59,158 nt of DNA from positions 1 through 59,158 of the forward strand of contig WQXY01000012.1 in NCBI GenBank assembly GCA_009781515.1. Reading direction: 5' to 3'. How positions within the stretch are numbered: position 1 is the first letter of the stretch; every line of letters starts with the position of its first letter. Under the pieces are notes generated by a model. The model was not told the DNA's origin. It was given only the letters and a program-made list of their open reading frames with translations, and made no database searches. Source of the stretch: Oscillospiraceae bacterium. GTDB taxonomy: Bacteria > Bacillota > Clostridia > Oscillospirales > Oscillospiraceae. Both the position numbers and the translations under genes were made by a program. Of the stretch, positions 26,093-35,616 are shown piece after piece.

Positions 26093-27261
26093 TAGTTTAG
26101 AAACTTATACCGCAGCCAGTTTCCGGCATGGTCGGTTATGGTTAAATAACCGTCCTGTGTGCGGTATTCAAAATATTCTGCCCATGCGGCGTCATCGTCA
26201 AAAATACCGATTGAGTTATATCCGCCGTCGGGCGGGAACCACCATGACCCGTATCTGTTTGGGTCGGTTGGAAATACAAGACCGGTAAAATCAAAAAACA
26301 CGTGAGATGAGCGACCTAAAAAGAATAGCGATCCGCTGCTGTCTTCAAGTTCCCAATAGCCATATGGACTGTCATTTGAAACCCGGTCGAAATAGACAGT
26401 GTTTCCGCTTGGGTCCGTAAGTGCAAGAGTATTATTTGATACTTCATATGTAAAGTAAGCTGCGTCTTCCCAGTGGTCTGTAACTACGATTTCTTTATCG
26501 TCAATAATGAACCAACTTCCCCAAAAACCCAACTCCGTAAAAAACCAATCTTCATCTGCTGCAAATACACTGCCTGTGCCGATAAATGCAACCATAGGCG
26601 ATTTTTGGAAGAAGAAAAGCGGAGTTGTGCCGCGTATGTATTCCCATGTGCCCTTGAGAATATGATCATCGTGAGTATAGTAGGGCGGCGGGGGTGTATC
26701 ATTCGGAGTGGGTGTCGGCGTGCTTGTATCGGGTGTGGTTGTAGGTGTGGGAGTGGGAGTAGGCGCAGGTGATAAGGTTGGTGTCGGTGTTGGTACACCG
26801 CCTATATTTCCTCCGTCGCCACCGCCACCGAGCCTTGGCATAAACACAAAAATAAAGACAAAAGCAGCAACGAGTAAAAGAAAACCAACCCCGCCGAGCA
26901 CCCCGCCGATTATTGCTGCGTTGTTTTTCTTGCGTGGCGGCTGTCCTGCGGCATGTGGGTACTGCTGAGTGTAACCTTGTTGCTGATATTGTTGATATTG
27001 GGGCTGCTGATACTGTGGTTGTTGTGGGTAACTTTGCTGAGGTTGCTGATATTGCTGCGTTTGCTGATATTGAGGCTGCTGTCCGGTGTAGTCCTGCTGC
27101 GATTGCTGATACTGTGGTTGTTGTGGCTGCTCTGCCGGCTGCTGATATTGCGTTTGCGGCTCATATTGCTGTGTAGTGCAATATGGGCATTGCGAATAGA
27201 CCGATGCGTCATAGTGCAGGCTGCACTGTGGGCATTGTTTCATCTGCATAATGTTAGCCAT
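26089..27261 (-). CDS. Zinc-ribbon, Gln-rich membrane protein with duplicated C-terminal domain
   Basis: 390 residues. An N-terminal zinc ribbon (CPQCSLHYDASVYSQCPYC) is followed by a Gln/Tyr/Pro-rich tract (about 30-105) of QYQQPQ-type repeats, one membrane helix (about 113-137), and a Pro/Thr linker (about 150-195). The outer part has two related beta domains of about 90 residues, each starting GTWEY or GYWEL and ending in a TDPSG/TDHAGN segment. The start is uncertain: ATGs at 27261, 27249 and 27243 compete and GAAAGGA abuts the first. The function is unknown. It sits at the end of the tetR operon. Confidence 0.7.
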   Translation of the reverse strand: MANIMQMKQCPQCSLHYDASVYSQCPYCTTQQYEPQTQYQQPAEQPQQPQYQQSQQDYTGQQPQYQQTQQYQQPQQSYPQQPQYQQPQYQQYQQQGYTQQYPHAAGQPPRKKNNAAIIGGVLGGVGFLLLVAAFVFIFVFMPRLGGGGDGGNIGGVPTPTPTLSPAPTPTPTPTTTPDTSTPTPTPNDTPPPPYYTHDDHILKGTWEYIRGTTPLFFFQKSPMVAFIGTGSVFAADEDWFFTELGFWGSWFIIDDKEIVVTDHWEDAAYFTYEVSNNTLALTDPSGNTVYFDRVSNDSPYGYWELEDSSGSLFFLGRSSHVFFDFTGLVFPTDPNRYGSWWFPPDGGYNSIGIFDDDAAWAEYFEYRTQDGYLTITDHAGNWLRYKFLNY

Positions 27262-27267
27262 TCCTTT

Positions 27268-27858
27268 CTAAAGCACAGTCCGTAACATCTTCAAACAACT
27301 CTCTGCCTGCGCGGCTGCTGTATCTACAGCATCATCAGCGCCGAAAGTATAAACGATACCCTCAGCGTAGTTTTCAATCAGTTTTACCACTTGCAGGGGG
27401 TCAACTCCGCTCTTAAAGAGCTTTTCTTCGCCCGGGGCGAGGCTTATGCCTGCATGCATGTCTTTGGCTATTGCCAGAAGTCTTTCAATGTCTGCAGCCA
27501 CCTCGTCGTCATCTTCCTTATAAACACTTTCGATAAAATCGTTCATTGCCGGATAGCGGCTCTTTAAGGATAATCGAAACTTGATTGTAATAAGAGCTCT
27601 TTCAAAGAAGTCCTTGCCGACGGTGTCTCTGTCGTGCTGAGCCTCAGTCATTACTATTTTTCCGGTGTAATAAACAAGATATGCGTAAAGTCCCTTTTTG
27701 CTGCTGAAATAATGGAAAATCAGTGCCTTTGAAATACCTGCCGCCGACGCGATTTCGCTGATATAAGCCTTTTTATAGCCAACCTCGCCAAATAATGTCA
27801 TAGCTGCTGTAACGATTTTGTTTTGTTTTTCCTGCGGCAACGAAAGAAACTTCTTCAT
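27268..27858 (-). CDS. TetR-family transcriptional regulator
   Basis: 196 residues. The helix-turn-helix is at about 12-60: KIVTAAMTLFGEVGYKKAYISEIASAAGISKALIFHYFSSKKGLY, here read as positions only, with the typical GYKKA and FHYFSSK segments. The C-terminal ligand domain is divergent. It lies between an amidase gene and the zinc-ribbon gene on the same strand with gaps of 21 and 6 bases, so it may control either. Shine-Dalgarno AAGGAG precedes ATG. Confidence 0.9.
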   Translation of the reverse strand: MKKFLSLPQEKQNKIVTAAMTLFGEVGYKKAYISEIASAAGISKALIFHYFSSKKGLYAYLVYYTGKIVMTEAQHDRDTVGKDFFERALITIKFRLSLKSRYPAMNDFIESVYKEDDDEVAADIERLLAIAKDMHAGISLAPGEEKLFKSGVDPLQVVKLIENYAEGIVYTFGADDAVDTAAAQAESCLKMLRTVL

Positions 27859-27879
27859 ATGGTTTACTCCTTATTTTTA

Positions 27880-29583
27880 TCAGTGACGTATCATATATTT
27901 GCTGCAAATGCCTGCAAACTCGGGGGAATTTGCAAAATGAGCGGAAACGGTATGGCGCGACATGCCGTTTGTTTTCATATGCCCAAGCCAATTTGCTTTG
28001 CCCGAGGGGTCGGAAGCTCTTCCAAGCATTGACATATACAGCATTTCTACAAAGTCCTCGTCATCTAAGTTCTTATTGCTCATTTCAAGCGAATTGGTAA
28101 ACGACATGGCAACGGCAGAGCCTGTCATTCTGCCTGACATTAAATGACCTGTCCAATTATCCAAACCGGATAAATCAGGCTCTCTGCCGAGCGCTTCTTT
28201 ATATAAGCGTGTAACAAAAGCTTCTACAATCTCACGCGGAGGAACGTAAAAGGTTTGTGAGGCAGGTTGCGGGAAATTGCTGTGAGGAATGCCGTAGCTG
28301 CGGCATAAATTTGTATATTCGGGTGAGTTTGCAAACAAAGTAAACACAGTTTCTCTCGGCATCCATGCGTTTAAGTGACCTATCCAGTTTGCCCTGCCGC
28401 TGCTATCCGGCTCGCGGTCTAAAAGAGTTCTGTATAGGGTGTCTACAAACTGCTCGTTTGTTACATTTCTGCTCTTATACTCGGCACTGAAAATGAATGA
28501 AAAAGCAACGGTAGCTCCACTCATGTTGCCGGTCATAAGATGATTTTGCCAGTTTTGAAAGCCGGACGGGTCAGGCTGTCTGCCCAGAGCGGTTACATAA
28601 AGCCTGCGGACAAACTGCTCGACCAATATAGCGTCCATAACAACAGGCTTGGTATTTGTTGCAAGCGGCAGAGCGGCAAAATATTGAACAACCGCATCAA
28701 CATAAGCAGATGCAAGCATTCCCATATAAGTGCTGTTTAGAAGCAGTGCACGCTCTGTTGCGTTTGTATGATAGCCGTTTTCGGCAAGAACGGACGGAAT
28801 ACCAACTTCGCGGTTAATAAAGTAGTTTTCTGCCCTCAAACCGTTGGAACGTCTTGGTATATTATTTCCGCCGTAACGTACGCCCGCAATATGGTCAAGC
28901 AAAATATCTGCAAAACGTCTGCTTTGCTCGACATATGGGTAGCCGGTGTAGTAGGTCGCTGTGTTAAAAAATTCGGAGGGATTGATGTAATAAACTTCGC
29001 CGCCCCGAACACCCGTGCTGCCACCGGAAGCGGGAGCATTTGAGTGTAGTGAAATCATAAGGAAATTGTTGCGGATAAGAGGGTTGTTGAGATACTCGAA
29101 AGTACGCCTCAAATCATGGTGAATTGTTCTTGATGCATGAAAGGGTGTATTCATCAAGCGTTGCCCCTCGGAGTCGGGGTTGTTTATTATACCCTGCATG
29201 ACACCTATGAGCCTGTCTATTTCATTGATGTTATTTACATCGGTGTATGTTTCTCTTACAGTTTGAAGTGCAATCATATTAATAATAGCGGCGCGTGCGG
29301 GCAGCAGAACATCGTATTCGTCAGAGCGGGTTGTATATACCGTTGCTCCTCGTGCAGCAAGAAGCGGTGCGATTTGCCTCGCCAAAGAGAGCATATGCAC
29401 ATGCTCCACATAGCCGTTTGCGCTGCCGCCGCCGGCTGCTCCGATGCCATGGCCGGGGTCAAGGAAGATCACCCTGCCGACAAGGTCTTGCGTTACTGCC
29501 TGAGCGGGAACAAAACCCATAGAAAATGAAAGTAGTATGGAAATTACTAAAACCGCTGAAATAATTGCCTTTTTAAGTACCAT
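27880..29583 (-). CDS. N-acetylmuramoyl-L-alanine amidase with DUF4214 repeats
   Basis: 567 residues from ATG at 29583 (AGGTG 7 bases upstream); a GTG at 29592 is possible. Signal peptide 1-29. Amidase_3 domain (about 35-300) with zinc ligands His45 in LDPGHG, Glu60 in GYVEHVHML, the His in ISLHSNA, and the catalytic Glu in LAENGYH. The rest holds three DUF4214-like repeats (about 325-570) with motifs such as LYVTALGRQPDPSG and LYRTLLDREPDSSG. It should hydrolyse peptidoglycan stem peptides outside the cell; the repeats may bind wall or S-layer sugars (inference). Confidence 0.88.
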   Translation of the reverse strand: MVLKKAIISAVLVISILLSFSMGFVPAQAVTQDLVGRVIFLDPGHGIGAAGGGSANGYVEHVHMLSLARQIAPLLAARGATVYTTRSDEYDVLLPARAAIINMIALQTVRETYTDVNNINEIDRLIGVMQGIINNPDSEGQRLMNTPFHASRTIHHDLRRTFEYLNNPLIRNNFLMISLHSNAPASGGSTGVRGGEVYYINPSEFFNTATYYTGYPYVEQSRRFADILLDHIAGVRYGGNNIPRRSNGLRAENYFINREVGIPSVLAENGYHTNATERALLLNSTYMGMLASAYVDAVVQYFAALPLATNTKPVVMDAILVEQFVRRLYVTALGRQPDPSGFQNWQNHLMTGNMSGATVAFSFIFSAEYKSRNVTNEQFVDTLYRTLLDREPDSSGRANWIGHLNAWMPRETVFTLFANSPEYTNLCRSYGIPHSNFPQPASQTFYVPPREIVEAFVTRLYKEALGREPDLSGLDNWTGHLMSGRMTGSAVAMSFTNSLEMSNKNLDDEDFVEMLYMSMLGRASDPSGKANWLGHMKTNGMSRHTVSAHFANSPEFAGICSKYMIRH

Positions 29584-29598
29584 TTTTTGCACCTGCCG

Positions 29599-31569
29599 TT
29601 ATGAAAATAATAGTTTATTAATAAGCCCCGAGAAGTCTGACGGGTCGTCAAGAGGAATACCCGCTGTCAAAAGAGCCTCGCCATAAAGAAGATTGGAAAG
29701 GTCTGCCGCTTTGTCCTTGTCATTTTCAAATGCGTCTTTAAGCGCTGTAAATGAGGGGTGGGTGGCATTTAGTTCAAGCACACGCTCCGCGCGCATCTTG
29801 CCGAACATTTCTTCTTCCGCGCTTCCCTCACCTCCGCGTCCTGCCTGCATGGACTTAAAATATTTCTCCATTTCAAGGCTTATTTCGCCTTGTGATGTGA
29901 GGCAAACAGGGTGGCTTTTCAGTTTCTGCGAAAACCGCACCGCCGCAACCTTACCATTAAGTGAGGTTTTTACGAAATCAAGCAGGTCTTTATTTTCGGT
30001 TTCCTGCTGCTCCAGTTCTTTTTTGTCTTCGTCGCTTTCGAGACCGAGGTCTTTGTCATTAACGGAGCGAAATTCTTTTTCTTCGATTTTACCGAGCATA
30101 CGTACTGCAAACTCGTCGATTTCGTCCGTTAAATAAAAAATATCATATCCCTTATCGCGAACCTGCTCAGTCTGCGGAAGCTTACCCAGCATTGCGACAC
30201 TCTCGCCGCTTGCGTAATAAATATATTTTTGGTCTTCGGGCATGGCGTTTATATATTCGGAAATTGGAATGAGTTTTTCGGATTTTGACGAGTAGAACAT
30301 AATAAGGTCGCCGAGCATGTCTTTATTCATGCCGTAGCCGTTTGCCAGACCGTATTTGAGCTGAATACCAAACGCTTTGTAAAATGCTTGATATTTTTCC
30401 ATGTCGATTTCCATGAGTTTTTTCAGCTCGGATTTTATTTTCTTTTCAATGTTTGTTGCGATAACTTTGAGCTGGCGGTCATGTTGAAGAATTTCGCGGG
30501 AAATATTAAGCGAAAAATCGGGCGACTCCACAACGCCGCGGACAAAACGAAAATGCTCGGGCAGCAGGTCGCTGCAATGTTCCATAATCATAATACCCGA
30601 TGAATAAAGCTGTAAGCCCGCTTTATACTCGCGGGTAAAATAATCGTATGGTGCGACAGCGGGGATAAAAAGCATGGCATTGTAGCTCACAAGACCCTCT
30701 GCAGACACACGGATAACAGACACGGGGTCGGCGCGGTCAAAGAATTTTTCTTTATAAAACTCTGCACATTCCTCGTCCGACACATCGCTTTTGCTGCGTT
30801 GCCAAATCGGAATACGGCTGTTTATGACTTCGTTTTCAGTGTAGTCTTCCCATATTTTTTTCTTTTCGCCCTTGTCGTCCACCTCATCGGTTTCAACCTG
30901 ACGGTTCTTTTTAACGTCCATATATATCGGCCAGCGGACATAATCGGAGTATTTTCTGATAAGGCTTGTCAGAGTATATTCCTCAAGATATTTGCTGTAC
31001 TGCTCGTCGTCAGTGTCTTCTTTGAGTTCAATGATGATATCGGTGCCGGGGGAGTCTTTTTCGCAGGCGGAAATTGAATATCCGTCGGAACCCGAAGACA
31101 CCCACATGTTGGCAGCCTTATCCTTTGCATCGGCGCTGTTGTAAGCCCGCGAGATAACTGTAACTTTTGATGCAATCATAAATGCAGAGTAAAAACCGAC
31201 GCCAAACTGCCCGATGATATCAATATCTTCGGAACTGCTCTCGCTTTCTTTCATATCTTTTTTGAACTGCAAAGAGCCGCTCTTGGCGATAACACCAAGA
31301 TTTGCTTCAAGCTCGTCTGCGGTCATACCGACGCCGTTATCGCTGATTGTAAGTGTTTTTTTATCCTTATTGATGTCAATGCTTATCTTAAAGTCGTCTC
31401 TTGTCAGACCAACCTTGTCGTCGGTAAGTGAAATGTAACAAAGTTTATCAATTGCATCCGATGCGTTGGAAATCAGCTCGCGCAGAAAAATTTCCTTATG
31501 CGTGTAAATTGAGTTGATCATCAGATCAAGCAGCCTCTTTGACTCTGATTTGAATTGCTTTTTTGCCAT
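29599..31569 (-). CDS. htpG: Hsp90 chaperone
   Basis: 656 residues. ATPase N-domain: KRLLDLMINSIYTHKEIFLRELISNASDA, DNGVGMT, GQFGVGFYSAFM. The middle domain contains RGVVESPDFSLNISREILQ, and the C-terminal dimerisation domain follows. It folds and remodels client proteins with ATP. Shine-Dalgarno AGGAGGT is ideal. It follows mreB by 25 bases. Confidence 0.96.
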   Translation of the reverse strand: MAKKQFKSESKRLLDLMINSIYTHKEIFLRELISNASDAIDKLCYISLTDDKVGLTRDDFKISIDINKDKKTLTISDNGVGMTADELEANLGVIAKSGSLQFKKDMKESESSSEDIDIIGQFGVGFYSAFMIASKVTVISRAYNSADAKDKAANMWVSSGSDGYSISACEKDSPGTDIIIELKEDTDDEQYSKYLEEYTLTSLIRKYSDYVRWPIYMDVKKNRQVETDEVDDKGEKKKIWEDYTENEVINSRIPIWQRSKSDVSDEECAEFYKEKFFDRADPVSVIRVSAEGLVSYNAMLFIPAVAPYDYFTREYKAGLQLYSSGIMIMEHCSDLLPEHFRFVRGVVESPDFSLNISREILQHDRQLKVIATNIEKKIKSELKKLMEIDMEKYQAFYKAFGIQLKYGLANGYGMNKDMLGDLIMFYSSKSEKLIPISEYINAMPEDQKYIYYASGESVAMLGKLPQTEQVRDKGYDIFYLTDEIDEFAVRMLGKIEEKEFRSVNDKDLGLESDEDKKELEQQETENKDLLDFVKTSLNGKVAAVRFSQKLKSHPVCLTSQGEISLEMEKYFKSMQAGRGGEGSAEEEMFGKMRAERVLELNATHPSFTALKDAFENDKDKAADLSNLLYGEALLTAGIPLDDPSDFSGLINKLLFS

Positions 31570-31594
31570 TTGAAATAATTACCTCCTGAAATAA

Positions 31595-32623
31595 TTATAC
31601 TCTCATTTGTTTGCGACGTGCTAAATTTATTGTGCCCTCGCTCATGTCGCCGACCCAGTTTAATGCTTTTCCAAGGCCGTTGGCGACGCAAAGGTCGGTA
31701 TCATCTGCAGTGTATGTGGCTATGCTTGTGCGGCTTGAAATCAGCTTGTCAAAACCCCAAAGCTGACTGTTGCCGCCCGTGAGAACTATGCCGTTTTGTG
31801 AAATGTCGGCAACAAGCTCAGGCGGAGTTGCTTCAAGAACATTATGGACAGCATCGACAATGCTCTCTGTTACTTCCTCAAAAGCTTCAAGCACATCAGT
31901 CGAGCTGACGGCAACAACGCGCGGCAAACCTGTCAAAAGACAGCGGCCTTTAACTTCAACCGCAACGGTTTCGGGACGTGGGAATACGCAGCCGATACTC
32001 TTTTTGAGCTCCTCGGCAGTATTGTCACCTATGAGAACATTATGTTTGCGTTTGACGTATTTAATCAGAGCGTTGTCAAACGCATCGCCGCCCGCCTTGA
32101 GCGACTCAGACTCAACAACGCCGGAGAGCGACAGCACTGCAATGTCTGTTGTGCCGCCGCCGATGTCAATGACCATATGACCGTCGGGTTTTGTAATATC
32201 AAGGCCTGCGCCGATAGCTGCTGCAAGCGGTGCTTCCATGAGATATACCTTGCGCGCGCCCGCCGCAACACCTGCGTCAATAACGGCGCGCTCTTCAACC
32301 TCTGTGATGCCCGAGGGCACCGAGATGATAATTCGGGGTTTGAGCAGCGAGAATGCCAAGGTTTTACGCACAAATTCCTTGAGCATACGCTCGGTCATGT
32401 CATAGTCGGAAATTGCACCCTCGTGCATGGGGCGAATGGCAACGATGTTTCCGGGGGTGCGCCCGAGCATTCTTTGTGCCGACATTCCGACATTAAGCAG
32501 ACGCCCTGTATTTTTGTCCATGGCAACAACGGCAGGCTCGCGCATAATAACACCCTTACCACGCGTTGAAAGAAGAACCGAAGTTGTCCCCAAGTCTATT
32601 CCAATATCTCTGCCTAAAATCAT
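31595..32623 (-). CDS. mreB: Rod-shape determining actin homologue MreB/Mbl
   Basis: 342 residues. Actin-type nucleotide motifs: GRDIGIDLGTTSVLL, MVIDIGGGTTDIAVLSL, and GIVLTGGNSQLWGFD. MreB-specific segments include AVRPMHEGAI-like VAIRPMHEGAISDYD and KPRIIISVPSGITEVEERAV. It polymerises under the membrane and directs lateral wall synthesis. No mreC or mreD is adjacent. Shine-Dalgarno AGGGAA is upstream. Repeat A copy 6 separates it from comF. Confidence 0.94.
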   Translation of the reverse strand: MILGRDIGIDLGTTSVLLSTRGKGVIMREPAVVAMDKNTGRLLNVGMSAQRMLGRTPGNIVAIRPMHEGAISDYDMTERMLKEFVRKTLAFSLLKPRIIISVPSGITEVEERAVIDAGVAAGARKVYLMEAPLAAAIGAGLDITKPDGHMVIDIGGGTTDIAVLSLSGVVESESLKAGGDAFDNALIKYVKRKHNVLIGDNTAEELKKSIGCVFPRPETVAVEVKGRCLLTGLPRVVAVSSTDVLEAFEEVTESIVDAVHNVLEATPPELVADISQNGIVLTGGNSQLWGFDKLISSRTSIATYTADDTDLCVANGLGKALNWVGDMSEGTINLARRKQMRV

Positions 32624-32659
32624 ATTTTAATTCCCTAATATTCTTGGCTTTCTATATGT

Positions 32660-32758
32660 CGTCATCGCGAGCGTAGCGTGGCGATCCAGATGATGCACTT
32701 GTTGTAACCCTGTGGTTTAGATTGCCACGTCGCTACCTCGTAGCTCCTCGCAATGACG
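32660..32758. repeat. Palindromic repeat A, copy 6 (inverted orientation)
   Basis: Ends CGTCATCGCGAG and CTCGCAATGACG. The inner pair is GTGGCGATCCAG with a degraded partner (TTAGATTGCCAC). Right-arm hairpin GCTAC-CTC-GTAGC. Read in reverse, the loop resembles that of copies 1 and 2 (ACCACA...GTTACAA...TGCATCAT). Confidence 0.9.
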
Positions 32759-32773
32759 GCGGTATTAATATAT

Positions 32774-33424
32774 TTACTTCCCTCTTGCTAAAACGGCGCA
32801 GACTACGCTTTCGGCTCCCGCTTTTAAGAGCACATCGGCACATTCATCTAAGGTGGAGCTTGTTGTAATGATATCGTCAACGAGAAGTACGCGCTTGCCT
32901 GCGACAATCTGCGGGTCTGATGCCTCATAAGCACCGCTGATATTTCGGCTTCGTTCTTCTTTGTCGCCAAGCTCCGACTGGGCTTTTACATCACGGACTT
33001 TTATTAAAGTCGAAGTTGCATTTTTGTTTAGCTTGTGAGCGGCAGCCACCGCAAGCAGCTTTGCCTGATCATAACCGCGGGAAGACTCTCGTTTTTCGCT
33101 CAGAGGAACCCACGAAATAATATCATAACTTAGCTCTTTGCACTCGCGTATGCACTGTGCAAGCAGGCTTGCGTAAACAGGTGCATAATAGGACGCTCCT
33201 CTAAACTTATAACGCAAAATCGAGCGACGTACTACATCAGTATAATACAATGGCGAGACACAAAAGTCAAAGATTTCTCCATCTTGATGACCATGATTTT
33301 CTGTAAACGGTAAAGACTCCATACACCTCTCGCAGATGCCCTTGTCAGATTTGTTCAAAACCCGTGCACAAAAAACACATTTTGGCGGGAAAAATAAATC
33401 AAGCACAAAAGATAAAAAGCTCAT
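32774..33424 (-). CDS. comF: ComF-family phosphoribosyltransferase
   Basis: 216 residues. The N-terminal zinc finger has CVFC and CERC. The phosphoribosyltransferase signature is VLLVDDIITTSSTLDECADVL, preceded by SRGYDQAKLLA. In Bacillus, ComF supports DNA uptake during transformation. It overlaps recD2 by four bases, so the two are co-translated, consistent with a role in DNA uptake or repair. Shine-Dalgarno GGGAGG lies within recD2. Confidence 0.92.
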   Translation of the reverse strand: MSFLSFVLDLFFPPKCVFCARVLNKSDKGICERCMESLPFTENHGHQDGEIFDFCVSPLYYTDVVRRSILRYKFRGASYYAPVYASLLAQCIRECKELSYDIISWVPLSEKRESSRGYDQAKLLAVAAAHKLNKNATSTLIKVRDVKAQSELGDKEERSRNISGAYEASDPQIVAGKRVLLVDDIITTSSTLDECADVLLKAGAESVVCAVLARGK

Positions 33425-35616
33425 TGTGTGCCTCCCGCAAGCCTTGCGCGAAGCCCGCTGTAGCGTTTTTGGCGCTTGTCATTTTGAACCATTTTATTCA
33501 TGATTTCAAGACTGCCGACAATTACGAGAAGACTTTTTGCACGTGTCATTGCGGTATAGAGGACACTTCTTGTGAGCAGGGGCGGTGCAGCGCCTGTCAT
33601 AGCAAGAATAACAGCATGATACTCGCTGCCCTGTGATTTATGAACAGTCATTGCAAATGCAGGCTCAAGCTCCGCAAGTTGGTCAAATGTGTATGTAACA
33701 AGCTTATCGTCAAACAAAACCGTTACGGACTCCCTGCTGTGGTCAATTTCGCAAACAGTTCCCACATCGCCGTTAAACACACCCGCGCCACTGATTTTCT
33801 TGTCCGGACTTGTCCACAGGGTATCATAATTGTTCTTTATTTGCATGACCTTGTCGCCTGTGCGAAAGAGAAAAGAACCTGAAAGCTTTTCTTTTTTCTC
33901 AGCACTTTGCGGGTTTAATTTTTCTCGAAGCTGCTCATTGAGTGCTACAGTTCCGCTCGCACGCTTGCGTGTCGGTGAGAGCACTTGAATTTGCGACGGG
34001 TCAATGTTCATATTTTTTGGAAGTCTGTCACTGTAAAGCTCGGCAATTGTTTCCGCAAGCTGCTCTTCACCTCGGCGCTGCATAAAAAACAAGTCGGGAT
34101 ATTTTTCTGTAAAATCAGGCATAATGCCTTTATTGACACTGTGAGCACATTTAATAATGCCGCTGTCCGCCGCTTGTCTGAATATTTCCGTTAATGCAAT
34201 AACAGGCACCGTATCGCTTCTGATTACGTCAGAGAACATATTTCCCGGACCTATCGGCGGAAGCTGATCGGCATCGCCAACCATAATAATACGGCAATCG
34301 GGTTTTATGGCACAAAGCAGAGCGTCCATAAGCAAAATATCAATCATGGAAGACTCGTCGACAATAATGGCATCGGCATCAAGCTGATTATGCTCATTAT
34401 ACTCAAACATAGGTCTGCCGCCCTCGTCAAGATTTGCTCCGAGCAGGCGGTGTATGGTGGCTGCTTCAAAGCCGCAAAGCTCGGAGAGCCGCTTGGCGGC
34501 ACGCCCCGTAGGAGCGCAAAGAACCGTTTTTAGCCCCATATCCTCAAAGAGTTTTAGTATGCCGCGGACGGTTGTAGTTTTGCCTGTTCCGGGGCCTCCT
34601 GTGAGAGCCAAAATGCCGTGATTTGCCGCAAGCTCTATAGCCTCAAGCTGCAGCTTGGAGTATGAAAAACCGGAAGTGTCGTTTGGCGTTTTTGTTTTGC
34701 TTTTGCCATTTGGCAAAGTGCAGTGCAACAAACGCATTGCAACATTTTGCTCCGCATCATATATATGCTTCAAATAACAAGCTTCAATACCAAGCACGGT
34801 GTCAACGACAACTTCGTCTTCCTCACAAAGCTCGTCCATTGCTTCGCTTATGGCATCATAATCTATCCCGATAAGCTCGCTGACCGCAGCGGTCAGCTTA
34901 TCGCAGGGGATAAAAGTATGTCCGTTTCCGAGATTATGCGTCAGTGTAAAAATGAGTGCGGCGGACACCCTCTGAGGAGAGTCGCTTTCAAAACCGAGGT
35001 CAAGAGCAATGGAGTCCGCTTCAAAAAACTCCGCTCCGCAAGACTCGAAAGCGATAATGTAAGGATTGTCCCGAACTGCGGGGAGCGCTTCATCACCGTA
35101 AATTTTATATACACGTGTGGCAATGAGCGGTTTTATGTTATAGTTTCTGAAAAAGTCAATCAGCTGTCTTAATCCTGCCAAGCGGCGGTAGTCCTCGCCG
35201 ATTTTTCGGGCAGTTTTGAGTGATATTCCTTTGATAGAAGATAATTTATCAGGGTCATTTTCAATTATGTTAAGTGAGGTTGCACCAAACATATCAACAA
35301 TTTCACGTGCTCTGCCGGGTCCGATATTTTTTACCGCACCCGAAGCTAAATACCGAAAAATCTCCTCAATTCCGCTCGGAGGTTTTATTTCAAAAGTCTC
35401 AGTCTTAAACTGCTCGCCATATTGAGGATGAGTGCTCCAAGTGCCGGACATAACAATATGCTCGCCCAATGACACGCCGGGCAGACAGCCTGCAGCGGTG
35501 ACAATGCCGTTTGCAGTATCAAGCCGCAAAACGGTATAGCCGTTTTCGGCATTGGAAAACACTATTGAACTAATAATACCTTCTACGGCATCTTTATCCA
35601 TCTGTTCTGCTGACAT
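33421..35616 (-). CDS. recD2: RecD2-type DNA helicase
   Basis: 731 residues. The N-terminal OB-like region is followed by helix-hairpin-helix segments (NIGPGRAREIV, SIKGISLKTARKIGEDY). Walker A is GGPGTGKTTT, Walker B DESSMID, motif III MVGDADQLPPIG, and motif VI MTVHKSQGSEY...YTAMTRA. It is a 5'-3' SF1B helicase in DNA repair, independent of RecBC. Its first 23 bases overlap the 3' end of relA. AGGTG lies 7 bases before the ATG. Confidence 0.95.
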   Translation of the reverse strand: MSAEQMDKDAVEGIISSIVFSNAENGYTVLRLDTANGIVTAAGCLPGVSLGEHIVMSGTWSTHPQYGEQFKTETFEIKPPSGIEEIFRYLASGAVKNIGPGRAREIVDMFGATSLNIIENDPDKLSSIKGISLKTARKIGEDYRRLAGLRQLIDFFRNYNIKPLIATRVYKIYGDEALPAVRDNPYIIAFESCGAEFFEADSIALDLGFESDSPQRVSAALIFTLTHNLGNGHTFIPCDKLTAAVSELIGIDYDAISEAMDELCEEDEVVVDTVLGIEACYLKHIYDAEQNVAMRLLHCTLPNGKSKTKTPNDTSGFSYSKLQLEAIELAANHGILALTGGPGTGKTTTVRGILKLFEDMGLKTVLCAPTGRAAKRLSELCGFEAATIHRLLGANLDEGGRPMFEYNEHNQLDADAIIVDESSMIDILLMDALLCAIKPDCRIIMVGDADQLPPIGPGNMFSDVIRSDTVPVIALTEIFRQAADSGIIKCAHSVNKGIMPDFTEKYPDLFFMQRRGEEQLAETIAELYSDRLPKNMNIDPSQIQVLSPTRKRASGTVALNEQLREKLNPQSAEKKEKLSGSFLFRTGDKVMQIKNNYDTLWTSPDKKISGAGVFNGDVGTVCEIDHSRESVTVLFDDKLVTYTFDQLAELEPAFAMTVHKSQGSEYHAVILAMTGAAPPLLTRSVLYTAMTRAKSLLVIVGSLEIMNKMVQNDKRQKRYSGLRARLAGGTQ

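Noticed and set aside
26953-27285. A Leu/Ile-rich frame that looks like a membrane protein
   Set aside because: It is the complement of the Gln-rich repeat tract of the zinc-ribbon gene; CAG/CAA codons read in antisense give Leu-rich residues.
31844-32569. A 241-codon frame opposite mreB, and 55725-56375 opposite thrS
   Set aside because: Both are antisense to conserved genes and have no Shine-Dalgarno or recognisable motif.
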